From the NCBI RefSeq assembly GCF_016658545.1, contig NZ_JACVZC010000016.1, positions 1 to 64,000 of the forward strand: a stretch of 64,000 nucleotides of DNA, read 5' to 3'. Below the pieces are notes generated by a model. It ran no database searches. It was not told the DNA's origin and worked only from the letters and a program-made list of their open reading frames with translations. Made by a program: the position numbers and the translations under genes. Origin of the DNA: Pseudomonas sp. S37 (GTDB taxonomy: Bacteria > Pseudomonadota > Gammaproteobacteria > Pseudomonadales > Pseudomonadaceae). Position 1 is the first letter of the stretch, and every line of letters starts with the position of its first letter. This document shows positions 46,002-55,400 of this stretch, one piece after another.

Positions 46002-47363
46002 ATGAGCGTCAACAACCCGCAAACCCGTGAATGGCAAACCCTGAGCGGGGAGCATCACCTCGCACCTTTCAGTGACTACAAACAACTGAAGGAGAAGGGG
46101 CCGCGCATCATCACCAAGGCCCAGGGTGTGCATTTGTGGGATAGCGAGGGGCACAAGATCCTCGACGGCATGGCTGGCCTGTGGTGCGTGGCGGTCGGCT
46201 ATGGCCGCGAGGAACTGGTGCAGGCGGCCGAGAAGCAGATGCGCGAGCTGCCGTACTACAACCTGTTCTTCCAGACCGCCCACCCACCTGCGCTGGAGCT
46301 GGCCAAGGCGATCACCGACGTGGCGCCAGAGGGCATGACCCATGTGTTCTTCACCGGCTCCGGCTCCGAAGGCAACGACACCGTGCTGCGCATGGTGCGC
46401 CACTACTGGGCGCTGAAAGGCAAACCACAGAAGCAGACCATCATCGGCCGGGTCAACGGCTACCACGGTTCCACCGTGGCGGGCGCCAGCCTGGGCGGCA
46501 TGAGCGGTATGCACGAGCAGGGCGGCCTGCCGATCCCGGGCATCGTGCATATCCCGCAGCCGTACTGGTTTGGTGAAGGCGGCGACATGACCCCGGATGA
46601 GTTCGGTGTCTGGGCGGCCGAGCAGCTGGAAAAGAAAATCCTCGAAGTCGGCGAAGACAACGTCGCCGCCTTCATCGCCGAGCCGATCCAGGGCGCCGGC
46701 GGCGTGATCATCCCGCCTGAGACCTACTGGCCGAAGGTGAAGGAGATCCTCGCCAAGTACGACATCCTGTTCGTTGCCGATGAAGTCATTTGCGGTTTCG
46801 GCCGCACCGGTGAGTGGTTCGGCTCCGATTACTACGACCTCAAGCCCGACCTGATGACCATCGCCAAGGGCCTGACCTCCGGTTACATCCCCATGGGCGG
46901 TGTGATCGTGCGTGACACCGTGGCCAAGGTGATCAGCGAGGGCGGTGACTTCAACCACGGTTTCACCTACTCCGGGCACCCAGTGGCGGCCGCCGTGGGC
47001 CTGGAAAACCTACGCATCCTGCGCGACGAGAAAATTGTCGAGAAGGCGCGCACCGAAGCGGCACCGTATTTGCAAAAACGTTTGCGTGAGCTGCAGGACC
47101 ACCCGCTGGTGGGCGAGGTACGCGGCCTGGGCCTGCTCGGCGCGATCGAGCTGGTCAAGGACAAGGCCACCCGCAGCCGTTACGAAGGCAAAGGCGTGGG
47201 CATGATCTGCCGGAACTTCTGCTTCGAAAACGGCCTGATCATGCGCGCGGTGGGGGACACCATGATCATCGCGCCGCCGCTGGTGATCAGCCATGCGGAG
47301 ATCGACGAGCTGGTGGAAAAGGCCCGCAAGTGCCTGGATTTGACGCTCGAAGCGATTCGTTGA
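46002..47363 (+). CDS. spuC: Putrescine/polyamine-pyruvate aminotransferase SpuC
   Basis: SpuC transfers an amino group from polyamines to pyruvate. The 453-residue class III PLP aminotransferase has the PLP lysine at K289 in TIAKGLTSGYIPMGG, the GSEGNDTVLRMVRHYW segment and the Asp of FVADEVICGFGRTG. ATG at 46002 has CGGAGA upstream; the in-frame ATG at 45963 would add a non-conserved leader. It follows spuB by 48 bases and is separated from spuD by a hairpin. Confidence 0.95.
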   Translation: MSVNNPQTREWQTLSGEHHLAPFSDYKQLKEKGPRIITKAQGVHLWDSEGHKILDGMAGLWCVAVGYGREELVQAAEKQMRELPYYNLFFQTAHPPALELAKAITDVAPEGMTHVFFTGSGSEGNDTVLRMVRHYWALKGKPQKQTIIGRVNGYHGSTVAGASLGGMSGMHEQGGLPIPGIVHIPQPYWFGEGGDMTPDEFGVWAAEQLEKKILEVGEDNVAAFIAEPIQGAGGVIIPPETYWPKVKEILAKYDILFVADEVICGFGRTGEWFGSDYYDLKPDLMTIAKGLTSGYIPMGGVIVRDTVAKVISEGGDFNHGFTYSGHPVAAAVGLENLRILRDEKIVEKARTEAAPYLQKRLRELQDHPLVGEVRGLGLLGAIELVKDKATRSRYEGKGVGMICRNFCFENGLIMRAVGDTMIIAPPLVISHAEIDELVEKARKCLDLTLEAIR

Positions 47364-47396
47364 CAGTTTGCTAGGCTAGCGATGTGACATTAAGTC

Positions 47397-47436
47397 GTTA
47401 CATGGCCCTGCTTTCCTTGATACAGGGCCTTGTAAC
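47397..47436. other. Strong hairpin between spuC and spuD
   Basis: The 14-base arms gttacatggccctg (47397-47410) and cagggccttgtaac (47423-47436) pair with one mismatch around a 12-base loop. The structure lacks a T tail. It may end or protect the spuBC transcript or serve as an operator for the binding-protein gene, which starts 96 bases further on. Confidence 0.65.
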
Positions 47437-47531
47437 TTGCCAGACTAGCGACTGTTTCAGTCGCCGCGCGCTCTGCACCGTGGGTCCTGGCTGCTGGACA
47501 GTTGCTAAATAAAAATTCTGGAGCATTACGC

Positions 47532-48629
47532 ATGAATAAAATGGGCAAGACGTTGCTGGCCGCCGCCCTGATGGGTGCCATGGCCTCCGCTGTTCAGGCT
47601 GAAGACAAAGTGTTGAACGTCTACAACTGGTCGGACTACATCGCTCCGGACACCATCGCCAAGTTCGAGAAGCAGACCGGTATCAAGGTCAAGTACGACG
47701 TCTTCGACAGCAACGAAACCCTCGAAGCCAAGCTGCTGGCCGGCAAATCGGGTTACGACATCGTCGTGCCGTCCAACAACTTCCTGGCCAAACAGATCAA
47801 GGCCGGCGTGTACGAAGAACTGGACCGCTCCAAGCTGCCGAACTGGAAAAACCTCGACCCGGACCTGCTCAAGGCCGTGGGCGATGCCAGCGACAATGGC
47901 AACAAGCACGCCTTCCCGTACATGTGGGGCTCGATCGGCATCGGCTACAACCCAGAGAAGGTCAAGGCCGCGCTGGGCGTGGACCACATCGACTCGTGGG
48001 ATGCCGTGTTCAAGCCTGAGAACATTGCCAAGCTCAAAAGCTGCGGTGTGAGCTTCCTGGATGCCCCGACCGAAATGCTGCCGGCTGCGCTGCACTACCT
48101 AGGCCTGCCAAGCAACAGCACCAAGAAAGAAGACCTGAAGGCCGCCGAGGACCTGTTCCTCAAGATTCGCCCTTCGATCACCTACTTCCACTCGTCCAAG
48201 TACATCGGCGACATGGCCAACGGCAACATCTGCGTGGCCGTCGGTTACTCGGGTGACCTGGAGCAGTCCAAGGCCCGCGCCCACGAGGCCGGCGACAAGG
48301 TCAAAGTGGATTACATCATTCCGAAAGAAGGTGCCGGTACCTTCTACGACATGGTCGCCATCCCCAAGGATGCCGAGCATAAAGACGCTGCCTACCAGTT
48401 CATGAACTTCCTGATGCAGCCGGAAATCATGGCTGAAATCACCAACGCCGTACGCTTCCCGAACGGTAACGAGGCTGCGACCCCGTTGGTCGACAAAGAC
48501 ATCACCAGCGACCCGAGCATCTACCCGCCTGCCGACGTGAAGAAGCAGCTGTACGCGATCGCTGCGCCTGATGCTTCGGTACAGCGTGTGATCACCCGTA
48601 GCTGGACCAAGATCAAGTCGGGCAAATAA
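47532..48629 (+). CDS. spuD: Polyamine ABC transporter binding protein SpuD
   Basis: The 365-residue protein has a signal peptide ([23 protein letters not shown]) and the PotF/SpuD fold, with [14 protein letters not shown], the polyamine-site aromatic and acidic residues in [20 protein letters not shown], and a C-terminal SWTKIKSGK. In P. aeruginosa the equivalent protein binds putrescine. ATG at 47532 has GGAG 9 bases upstream. Paralogous to the next gene; the two are separated by a hairpin. Confidence 0.94.
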   Translation: MNKMGKTLLAAALMGAMASAVQAEDKVLNVYNWSDYIAPDTIAKFEKQTGIKVKYDVFDSNETLEAKLLAGKSGYDIVVPSNNFLAKQIKAGVYEELDRSKLPNWKNLDPDLLKAVGDASDNGNKHAFPYMWGSIGIGYNPEKVKAALGVDHIDSWDAVFKPENIAKLKSCGVSFLDAPTEMLPAALHYLGLPSNSTKKEDLKAAEDLFLKIRPSITYFHSSKYIGDMANGNICVAVGYSGDLEQSKARAHEAGDKVKVDYIIPKEGAGTFYDMVAIPKDAEHKDAAYQFMNFLMQPEIMAEITNAVRFPNGNEAATPLVDKDITSDPSIYPPADVKKQLYAIAAPDASVQRVITRSWTKIKSGK

Positions 48630-48643
48630 CCCCGATGCGGCAC

Positions 48644-48671
48644 CTCTGGGCCGGGGTTTTCCGGCCCAGAG
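48644..48671. other. 11-base perfect hairpin between spuD and spuE
   Basis: Arms ctctgggccgg and ccggcccagag with a 6-base loop (ggtttt) lie 15 bases after the spuD stop. No U tail follows, so it is more likely a 3'-end stabiliser or partial terminator. Such a structure would raise the amount of binding protein relative to the downstream transporter. Confidence 0.75.
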
Positions 48672-48718
48672 CCAGTGAAAGGCAATTGATGATTGCGGCA
48701 TCGAAGCTGCGAAGGTAA

Positions 48719-49882
<1,164 letters not shown>

Positions 49883-49953
49883 AAATCCAGACCCGCGCCG
49901 GCACCTGCAGAACAGGCCACGCGGGCACAAAAATCTTGTTGGGAGTTTCACTC

Positions 49954-51096
49954 ATGGCAGTTGCCTCCGGTGCCTATAAAAAAGCCCTCGAGGGTGGCCA
50001 GCAACCCAAGCAGGTGCTGGTCAAGATCGACCGGGTTACGAAAAAATTCGACGAAACGGTCGCCGTGGACGATGTGTCCCTGGAAATCCGCAAGGGCGAG
50101 ATCTTCGCCCTGCTGGGCGGCTCCGGCTCCGGCAAGTCCACCTTGCTGCGCATGCTGGCCGGCTTCGAGCGCCCGACTGAAGGGCGGATTTTCCTCGATG
50201 GCGTCGACATCACCGACATGCCGCCTTACGAGCGGCCGATCAACATGATGTTCCAGTCCTACGCGCTGTTCCCGCACATGACCGTGGCGCAGAACATCGC
50301 CTTCGGCCTGCAGCAGGACAAGATGCCCAAGGCCGAGATCGACGCCCGCGTGGCCGAGATGCTCAAGCTGGTGCACATGACCCAGTACGCCAAGCGCAAG
50401 CCGCACCAGCTGTCCGGTGGCCAGCGTCAGCGTGTGGCCCTGGCCCGCTCGCTGGCCAAGCGCCCCAAGCTGCTGCTGCTCGACGAGCCAATGGGCGCAC
50501 TGGACAAGAAACTGCGTTCGCAGATGCAGCTGGAGCTGGTCGAGATCATCGAGCGCGTGGGTGTGACCTGCGTGATGGTGACCCACGACCAGGAAGAGGC
50601 CATGACCATGGCCCAGCGCATCGCCATCATGCACCTGGGCTGGATCGCCCAGATCGGTTCGCCGGTGGATATCTACGAGACGCCGACCAGCCGCCTGGTG
50701 TGCGAGTTCATCGGCAACGTCAACCTGTTTGAAGGTGAAGTGGTCGACGACGCCGAAGGCCACGCGATCATTGCCAGCCCGGAGCTGGAGCGCAAGATCT
50801 ACGTGGGCCACGGCATCACCACCTCGGTGGAAGACAAGCACATCACCTACGCCCTGCGCCCGGAAAAACTGCTGGTGACAACCAGCCAGCCAGAGTTCGA
50901 GCACAACTGGTCGCGTGGCAAGGTCCACGACATCGCCTACCTGGGCGGCCACTCGGTGTTCTACGTCGAGCTGCCGAGCGGTAAGGTCGTGCAGTCGTTC
51001 GTGGCAAACGCCGAGCGCCAGGGCACCCGACCGACCTGGGGCGATGAAGTGTACGTGTGGTGGGAAGACGACAGCGGCGTGGTACTGCGGTCATGA
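49954..51096 (+). CDS. spuF: Polyamine ABC transporter ATP-binding protein SpuF/PotA
   Basis: The 380-residue ATPase has Walker A GGSGSGKST near 57-65, signature [15 protein letters not shown], Walker B LLLLDEPMGALDK and a C-terminal TOBE regulatory domain (about 290-380). It energises polyamine uptake. ATG at 49954 has GGGAG upstream. It overlaps spuG by 4 bases (ATGA), so the ATPase and permeases are translationally coupled. Confidence 0.95.
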   Translation: MAVASGAYKKALEGGQQPKQVLVKIDRVTKKFDETVAVDDVSLEIRKGEIFALLGGSGSGKSTLLRMLAGFERPTEGRIFLDGVDITDMPPYERPINMMFQSYALFPHMTVAQNIAFGLQQDKMPKAEIDARVAEMLKLVHMTQYAKRKPHQLSGGQRQRVALARSLAKRPKLLLLDEPMGALDKKLRSQMQLELVEIIERVGVTCVMVTHDQEEAMTMAQRIAIMHLGWIAQIGSPVDIYETPTSRLVCEFIGNVNLFEGEVVDDAEGHAIIASPELERKIYVGHGITTSVEDKHITYALRPEKLLVTTSQPEFEHNWSRGKVHDIAYLGGHSVFYVELPSGKVVQSFVANAERQGTRPTWGDEVYVWWEDDSGVVLRS

Positions 51097-52013
51097 AACT
51101 GCGCAAGCTCAAGCGAGCCTTCCAGCGCCTGACCCCGCAGGGGCGGCACGTGGTGATCGGCGTGCCGTTCATCTGGCTGTTCCTGTTCTTCATGCTGCCG
51201 TTCTTCATCGTGCTGAAGATCAGCTTTGCCGAAGCCGACGTGGCGATCCCGCCGTACACCGAGATCTACAGCTACGTCGAAGACAAGATCCAGTTGGTGC
51301 TCAACCTGGCCAACTATGGCCTGCTGACCGAGGATGAGCTGTACCTCTCGGCCTACCTGGGTTCGTTGAAGATGGCTTTCTTCAGCACCCTGCTGTGCCT
51401 GCTGATCGGCTTCCCGATGGCCTATGCCATCGCCAACGCCAAGAAAGAGACGCAGACGGTGCTGCTGCTGCTGATCATGATGCCGACCTGGACCGCGATC
51501 CTGATCCGCGTCTATGCCTGGATGGGCATCCTCAGCAACAACGGCCTGCTCAACGGGTTCCTGATGTGGACCGGGTTGATCGACCAGCCGCTGCAGATCC
51601 TCAACACCAACCTCGCGGTGTACATCGGCGTGGTCTATTCGTACCTGCCGTTCATGATCCTGCCGCTGTTCGCCAACCTGGTGAAGCATGACCCGGCGTT
51701 GCTGGAGGCTGCTTCGGACCTGGGCTCGAGCACCTTCAACAGCTTCTGGAAGATCACCGTGCCGCTGTCGAAAAACGGCATCATCGCCGGTTGCATGCTG
51801 GTGTTCATCCCGGTGGTGGGCGAGTTCGTGATTCCTGAACTGCTCGGCGGCCCGGAAACCCTGATGATCGGTAAAGTGCTGTGGCAAGAGTTCTTCAACA
51901 ACCGTGACTGGCCGGTAGCATCCGCGCTGGCGGTAGTGATGCTGGCGATCCTGATCGTGCCGATCCTGCTGTTCAACCGCAGCCAGGCCAAAGAGATGGA
52001 GGGCCGCGCATGA
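51093..52013 (+). CDS. spuG: Polyamine ABC transporter permease SpuG/PotB
   Basis: The 306-residue inner-membrane permease has about six helices (IWLFLFFMLPFFIVLKISF first) and the EAA loop EAASDLGSSTFNSFWKITVPLS that docks on the ATPase. ATG at 51093 overlaps the spuF stop, and its own stop overlaps spuH by 4 bases. The in-frame ATG further upstream lies inside spuF and is not needed. Confidence 0.95.
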   Translation: MKLRKLKRAFQRLTPQGRHVVIGVPFIWLFLFFMLPFFIVLKISFAEADVAIPPYTEIYSYVEDKIQLVLNLANYGLLTEDELYLSAYLGSLKMAFFSTLLCLLIGFPMAYAIANAKKETQTVLLLLIMMPTWTAILIRVYAWMGILSNNGLLNGFLMWTGLIDQPLQILNTNLAVYIGVVYSYLPFMILPLFANLVKHDPALLEAASDLGSSTFNSFWKITVPLSKNGIIAGCMLVFIPVVGEFVIPELLGGPETLMIGKVLWQEFFNNRDWPVASALAVVMLAILIVPILLFNRSQAKEMEGRA

Positions 52014-52903
52014 AACGCTTCAGTTTCTCCAAGCTGATGCTGGTGCTCGGCTTGCTGTTCATCTACCTGCCGATGCTGATTCTGGTGATCTACTCGTTCA
52101 ACGCCTCCAAGCTGGTGACGGTGTGGGGCGGCTGGTCGATCAAGTGGTACGTCGGCCTGCTCGACAACACCCAGCTGATGGGTTCGGTGATGCGTTCGCT
52201 GGAAATCGCCTGCTACACGGCGGTGGCGGCGGTGGCGCTGGGTACCCTGGCGGCCTTCGTGCTGACCCGGGTCACCCGCTTCAAGGGCCGCACGCTGTTC
52301 GGTGGCCTGGTCACCGCGCCGCTGGTAATGCCCGAGGTGATCACCGGTCTGTCGCTGTTGCTGCTGTTCGTGGCCATGGCGCAGATGATCGGCTGGCCGC
52401 AGGAGCGCGGCATCGTCACCATCTGGATCGCCCACACCACGTTCTGCGCGGCGTATGTGGCGGTGGTGGTGTCGGCCCGCCTGCGTGAGCTGGACCTGTC
52501 GATCGAAGAAGCGGCGATGGACCTGGGTGCCAAGCCGTGGAAGGTGTTCTTCCTGATCACCATCCCGATGATCGCGCCATCGCTGGCGGCGGGCGGCATG
52601 ATGTCGTTCGCCCTGTCGCTGGACGACCTGGTACTGGCCAGCTTCGTGTCCGGCCCAGGCTCAACCACCTTGCCGATGGAAGTGTTCTCGGCGGTGCGGT
52701 TGGGTGTGAAGCCGGAGATCAACGCTGTGGCCAGTTTGATTCTGCTGTCGGTGTCGCTGGTGACCTTCTTTGTCTGGTTCTTCAGCCGCCGTGCCGAAGA
52801 AAACCGCCGCCGGGCGATTCAGCAGGCGATCGAAGAGGGGGCTGCGGCCAATGCTTCGCAGCCGCAGGTGAAGCGCCCGACGCAGGTGGCTGCGTCCGCC
52901 TGA
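52010..52903 (+). CDS. spuH: Polyamine ABC transporter permease SpuH/PotC
   Basis: The 297-residue permease completes the transporter, with an EAA loop EEAAMDLGAKPWKVFFLITIPM and helices from LMLVLGLLFIYLPMLILVIYSF onward. The alanine/glutamine-rich tail (about 268-297) is probably cytoplasmic and disordered. Start overlaps spuG. A REP pair follows 3 bases after the stop. Confidence 0.95.
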   Translation: MKRFSFSKLMLVLGLLFIYLPMLILVIYSFNASKLVTVWGGWSIKWYVGLLDNTQLMGSVMRSLEIACYTAVAAVALGTLAAFVLTRVTRFKGRTLFGGLVTAPLVMPEVITGLSLLLLFVAMAQMIGWPQERGIVTIWIAHTTFCAAYVAVVVSARLRELDLSIEEAAMDLGAKPWKVFFLITIPMIAPSLAAGGMMSFALSLDDLVLASFVSGPGSTTLPMEVFSAVRLGVKPEINAVASLILLSVSLVTFFVWFFSRRAEENRRRAIQQAIEEGAAANASQPQVKRPTQVAASA

Positions 52904-52905
52904 CC

Positions 52906-52994
52906 CGGCCTCTTCGCGGGTGAACCCGCTCCCACAGGGATATCACTGCCTCGGGCCTGTGTTAATCCCTGTGGGAGCGGGTTCACCCGCGAAG
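52906..52994. repeat. REP inverted pair between spuH and the REP transposase gene
   Basis: Units at about 52906-52940 (ggcctcttcgcgggtgaacc then cgctcccacaggga) and 52967-52994 (ccctgtgggagcgggttcac then ccgcgaag). It abuts the transposase 3' end (15 bases), as expected for a REP/RAYT locus. Confidence 0.9.
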
Positions 52995-53008
52995 GCTCCT
53001 GCACTGAT

Positions 53009-53464
53009 TCAAAGCCACACTGCATCCCAATGTGGATAATCCCTGACACTTTTGACCAGGCCAGCCCGCAAGGGGTTGGCAACGATATATCTGGCGAAAT
53101 CCACCATGCTTTCTTCCCTTCTGAGTGCCCGGTCCTGATACCCAGGTTGCCAAACCGGATCATGCTCAACCCCCGCCCGATGCAACACCAGACTGGACCG
53201 GGACTTGAACCTGCGCATCAAGGTTCCCAGCGTCGTACCTTTCAGCTCAATCAGCCAATGCAGATGGTCCGGCATCAGCACCCAAGCCAATGATCGGCAG
53301 GCATGTTCCTCATCCGACTGCCGCAGTTGGTGTATGACCAGTCGAGCATGGTAAAAGTCCTGGAACAGTGGCTCGCGCTGGTGGGTGACGGTGGTTAGCA
53401 GATAGAGCCTGCCAAGCTCTGAATAGCGACCACGGCGAAGCAGGTGAGACTGGGCCCGAGGCAT
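53009..53464 (-). CDS. REP-associated tyrosine transposase (RAYT, Y1/TnpA_REP family)
   Basis: The 151-residue protein is a single-domain HUH nuclease: MPDHLHWL with the metal-binding HxH at H67 and H69, and a candidate catalytic tyrosine Y126 in RYIVANPLRAGLV, plus WQPGYQDRALR. RAYTs cut single-stranded REP DNA and are thought to have spread REPs, though most are domesticated. It is bordered by a REP pair on its 3' side and a REP on its 5' side. ATG at 53464 gives the family start; upstream frame is not conserved. Intact catalytic motifs suggest an active or recently active enzyme. Confidence 0.92.
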   Translation of the reverse strand: MPRAQSHLLRRGRYSELGRLYLLTTVTHQREPLFQDFYHARLVIHQLRQSDEEHACRSLAWVLMPDHLHWLIELKGTTLGTLMRRFKSRSSLVLHRAGVEHDPVWQPGYQDRALRREESMVDFARYIVANPLRAGLVKSVRDYPHWDAVWL

Positions 53465-53578
53465 TGGTTTCTTCCTTGAAAAGCAGGTGAGCTTTAAAAG
53501 GTAGTGGTTGGGAGACAGATGCTGTGTAGAGGATGGTTTCTGGATGTGGCAGACACTTTGGTGGCAATACCTGTCTAT

Positions 53579-53603
53579 TCGCGGGTAAACCCGCGAAGAG
53601 GCC
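53579..53603. repeat. Short REP palindrome upstream of the transposase gene
   Basis: ttcgcgggtaaacccgcgaa followed by gaggcc. This unit lacks the gctcccaca arm seen in full copies and is folded back on itself, so it is a truncated or rearranged REP about 115 bases upstream of the RAYT start. Confidence 0.8.
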
Positions 53604-53699
53604 CTCACGGCGTACGACTTTTCATCAACTCAAACCCAAAGCTTTATTCGGGTCAGCTTGGGAATTATCCTACGAGCCGCGTGGAAGCTGCTCTGTTGT

Positions 53700-53890
53700 A
53701 GGGGAAATGCCCCAGGGATAACGTCGTTGGGTCGCCAAGCAAGGCGACCGGGTGTGAGAACCCGCTCGATGTTGAACGGGCTTCCTGTCATGGCGGCCTT
53801 ACGTGGGCAGGCTTCGGTCTGGCCGGGTTCAATGTCCTCGGTTTCTCACCCCACGTTCGGCTGCCACCCCTTGTCCGTGAGAAAGACGAG
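53700..53890 (+). ncRNA. Possible structured RNA element before a DUF3077-like frame
   Basis: The segment contains closely spaced hairpins: gggg-aaatg-cccc (53701-53713), a perfect 7-base stem ggtcgcc-aagcaa-ggcgacc (53730-53749), and cccg-(12)-cggg (53761-53780), followed by further G/C-rich complementary patches to about 53850. All reading frames through it are of low quality. It leads into the short frame below. I recall near-identical sequence in other Pseudomonas genomes, where it is commonly mis-annotated as part of short proteins. RNA identity and any function are inferred. Confidence 0.4.
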
Positions 53891-54097
53891 TTGGTGGTCC
53901 AATTAACGACATTGGATTCCAACCATGCCTTCTCCGAACTCTCAGTCATGCTCGGCTGCATCAATCACCTGACAACCGAAGCCGAGATGGAAAACGACCG
54001 GCTGGCGGGTAGTGCAGCAAGAATTCTCAGTGGCTTTGCCAAAGCTTTGATCGATGACATCGAACTGGGGCTGAACAAGGCTTCAGTTCAGGTTTGA
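53891..54097 (+). CDS. Short DUF3077-like protein, possibly truncated
   Basis: The frame encodes up to 68 residues; NHAFSELSVMLGCINHLTTE and ILSGFAKALIDDIELGL resemble the C-terminal half of small pseudomonad DUF3077 proteins as I recall them. The N-terminal half of the family is missing. The only early start is TTG at 53891; ATG at 53948 would leave 49 residues. The frame is open without a stop back to 53702, so the true start may be non-standard or the gene may be a decayed copy. Function unknown. Confidence 0.45.
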   Translation: MVVQLTTLDSNHAFSELSVMLGCINHLTTEAEMENDRLAGSAARILSGFAKALIDDIELGLNKASVQV

Positions 54098-54100
54098 CCT

Positions 54101-54200
54101 GTACCGGCCTCTTCGCGGGTAAACCCGCTCCCACAGGGATATCACAGCCTTCGGGTTGGTAGTGTCCTCTGTGGGAGCGGGTTCACCCGCGAAGAGGCCC
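54101..54200. repeat. REP inverted pair before the RND operon
   Basis: Units at about 54101-54138 (taccggcctcttcgcgggta then aacccgctcccacaggga) and 54170-54200 (ctgtgggagcgggttcaccc then gcgaagaggcc). Together with the pair at 52906-52994 they bracket the RAYT/RNA-like segment. Confidence 0.9.
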
Positions 54201-54311
54201 GCGCAAGCGCCGAAAATGCCGAACTGATCCCCGTCAGTGATGTTTATCGAACCCTGAACTACGCTCACAGTCGCATCCCACAAATCATTTGTGCGCAAGC
54301 AAGGAGCCAGC

Positions 54312-55400
54312 ATGGCGTTGATACGTCCGCTGTCGGTCGTTTGCCTGGGGCTGCTGTACATGCTCACCGGCTGTAGCAAGGAAGAAGTCCCCGAGACGCT
54401 GCCTCGGGTTGGTGTGCAACAGGTCCAACCCACCGATTTCGCTGCCAGGGTCACCCTGACGGGCGATGTGCAAGCGCGAGTGCAGACCGACTTGTCGTTC
54501 CGCGTCGGCGGCAAGATCATTTCCCGTAGCGTCGATGTGGGCGACCACGTCAAGGCCAACCAGGTGCTCGCCCGGCTGGACCCGAAAGACCTGCAGAACA
54601 ACGTCAACTCGGCCAAGGCCGAGGTGTTCGCCGCCCAGGCGCGGGTTACCCAGACCAGCGCTGCCTTCGTGCGCCAGCAAAAACTGCTGCCCAAGGGCTA
54701 CACCAGCCAGAGCGAATACGACTCCGCCGAAGCTGCGCTGCGCAGCAACCAGAGCGCACTCAAGGCCGCCCAGGCGCAACTGGCCGATGCCAACGAACAA
54801 CTCAGCTATACCGCGCTGGTTTCCGAAGCCGCCGGGGTCATCACCGAGCGTCAGGCCGAAGTGGGCCAGGTGGTGCAGGCGACCATGCCGATCTTCGGCC
54901 TGGCCGTCGATGGCGACCGCGATGCGGTGTTCAACGTCTATGAATCCTTGCTGGTGGCGCCGCCCAGCGATGCCGGTGTGATCGTCAGCCTGCTGGACGA
55001 CCCCAAGGTCCAGGCGCACGGCTTTGTCCGCGAAATCACCCCCACCGTGTCGGCGCAAAGTGGCACGGTGCAGGTCAAGGTGGCCCTGAAGGACGTGCCA
55101 GCGGGCATGCAGTTGGGTGCGCCGGTAACGGCCAGCACCAATGCCGTGGGGCGGCCGAGCATCGAACTGCCGTGGTCGGCGTTGACCAAGGCGCTGCATG
55201 AGCCTGCCGTGTGGGTAGTGGGCGAGGGCGACAAGGTCGAACTGCGCAAGGTCGAGGTCAGCCGATACCTGACTGGCAAGATCGTTATCGCCAGCGGCTT
55301 GAAGGCTGGCGAGACCGTGGTGGTGAATGGCAGCCAGCTATTGCACCCCGGCATGCAGGTGCAGAAGGTCGATGCCAAGGCCCAAGGGGGTGAGCTATGA
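54312..55400 (+). CDS. RND efflux membrane fusion lipoprotein, TriA-like
   Basis: The 362-residue adaptor has a lipoprotein signal with lipobox LTGC (C21), then lipoyl, helical hairpin (about 90-160) and beta-barrel domains (LSFRVGGKIISRSVDVGDHV, QLSYTALVSEAAGVITER). ATG at 54312 has AAGGAG upstream. It is the first of two adaptors before one RND pump, the arrangement of P. aeruginosa TriABC, which needs both adaptors. Substrate range is not predictable from sequence. Confidence 0.9.
   Translation: MALIRPLSVVCLGLLYMLTGCSKEEVPETLPRVGVQQVQPTDFAARVTLTGDVQARVQTDLSFRVGGKIISRSVDVGDHVKANQVLARLDPKDLQNNVNSAKAEVFAAQARVTQTSAAFVRQQKLLPKGYTSQSEYDSAEAALRSNQSALKAAQAQLADANEQLSYTALVSEAAGVITERQAEVGQVVQATMPIFGLAVDGDRDAVFNVYESLLVAPPSDAGVIVSLLDDPKVQAHGFVREITPTVSAQSGTVQVKVALKDVPAGMQLGAPVTASTNAVGRPSIELPWSALTKALHEPAVWVVGEGDKVELRKVEVSRYLTGKIVIASGLKAGETVVVNGSQLLHPGMQVQKVDAKAQGGEL

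Noticed and set aside
53658-53906. 82-codon frame across the RNA-like element
   Set aside because: It translates hairpin sequence, lies in a different frame from the DUF3077-like segment and has no recognisable domain.
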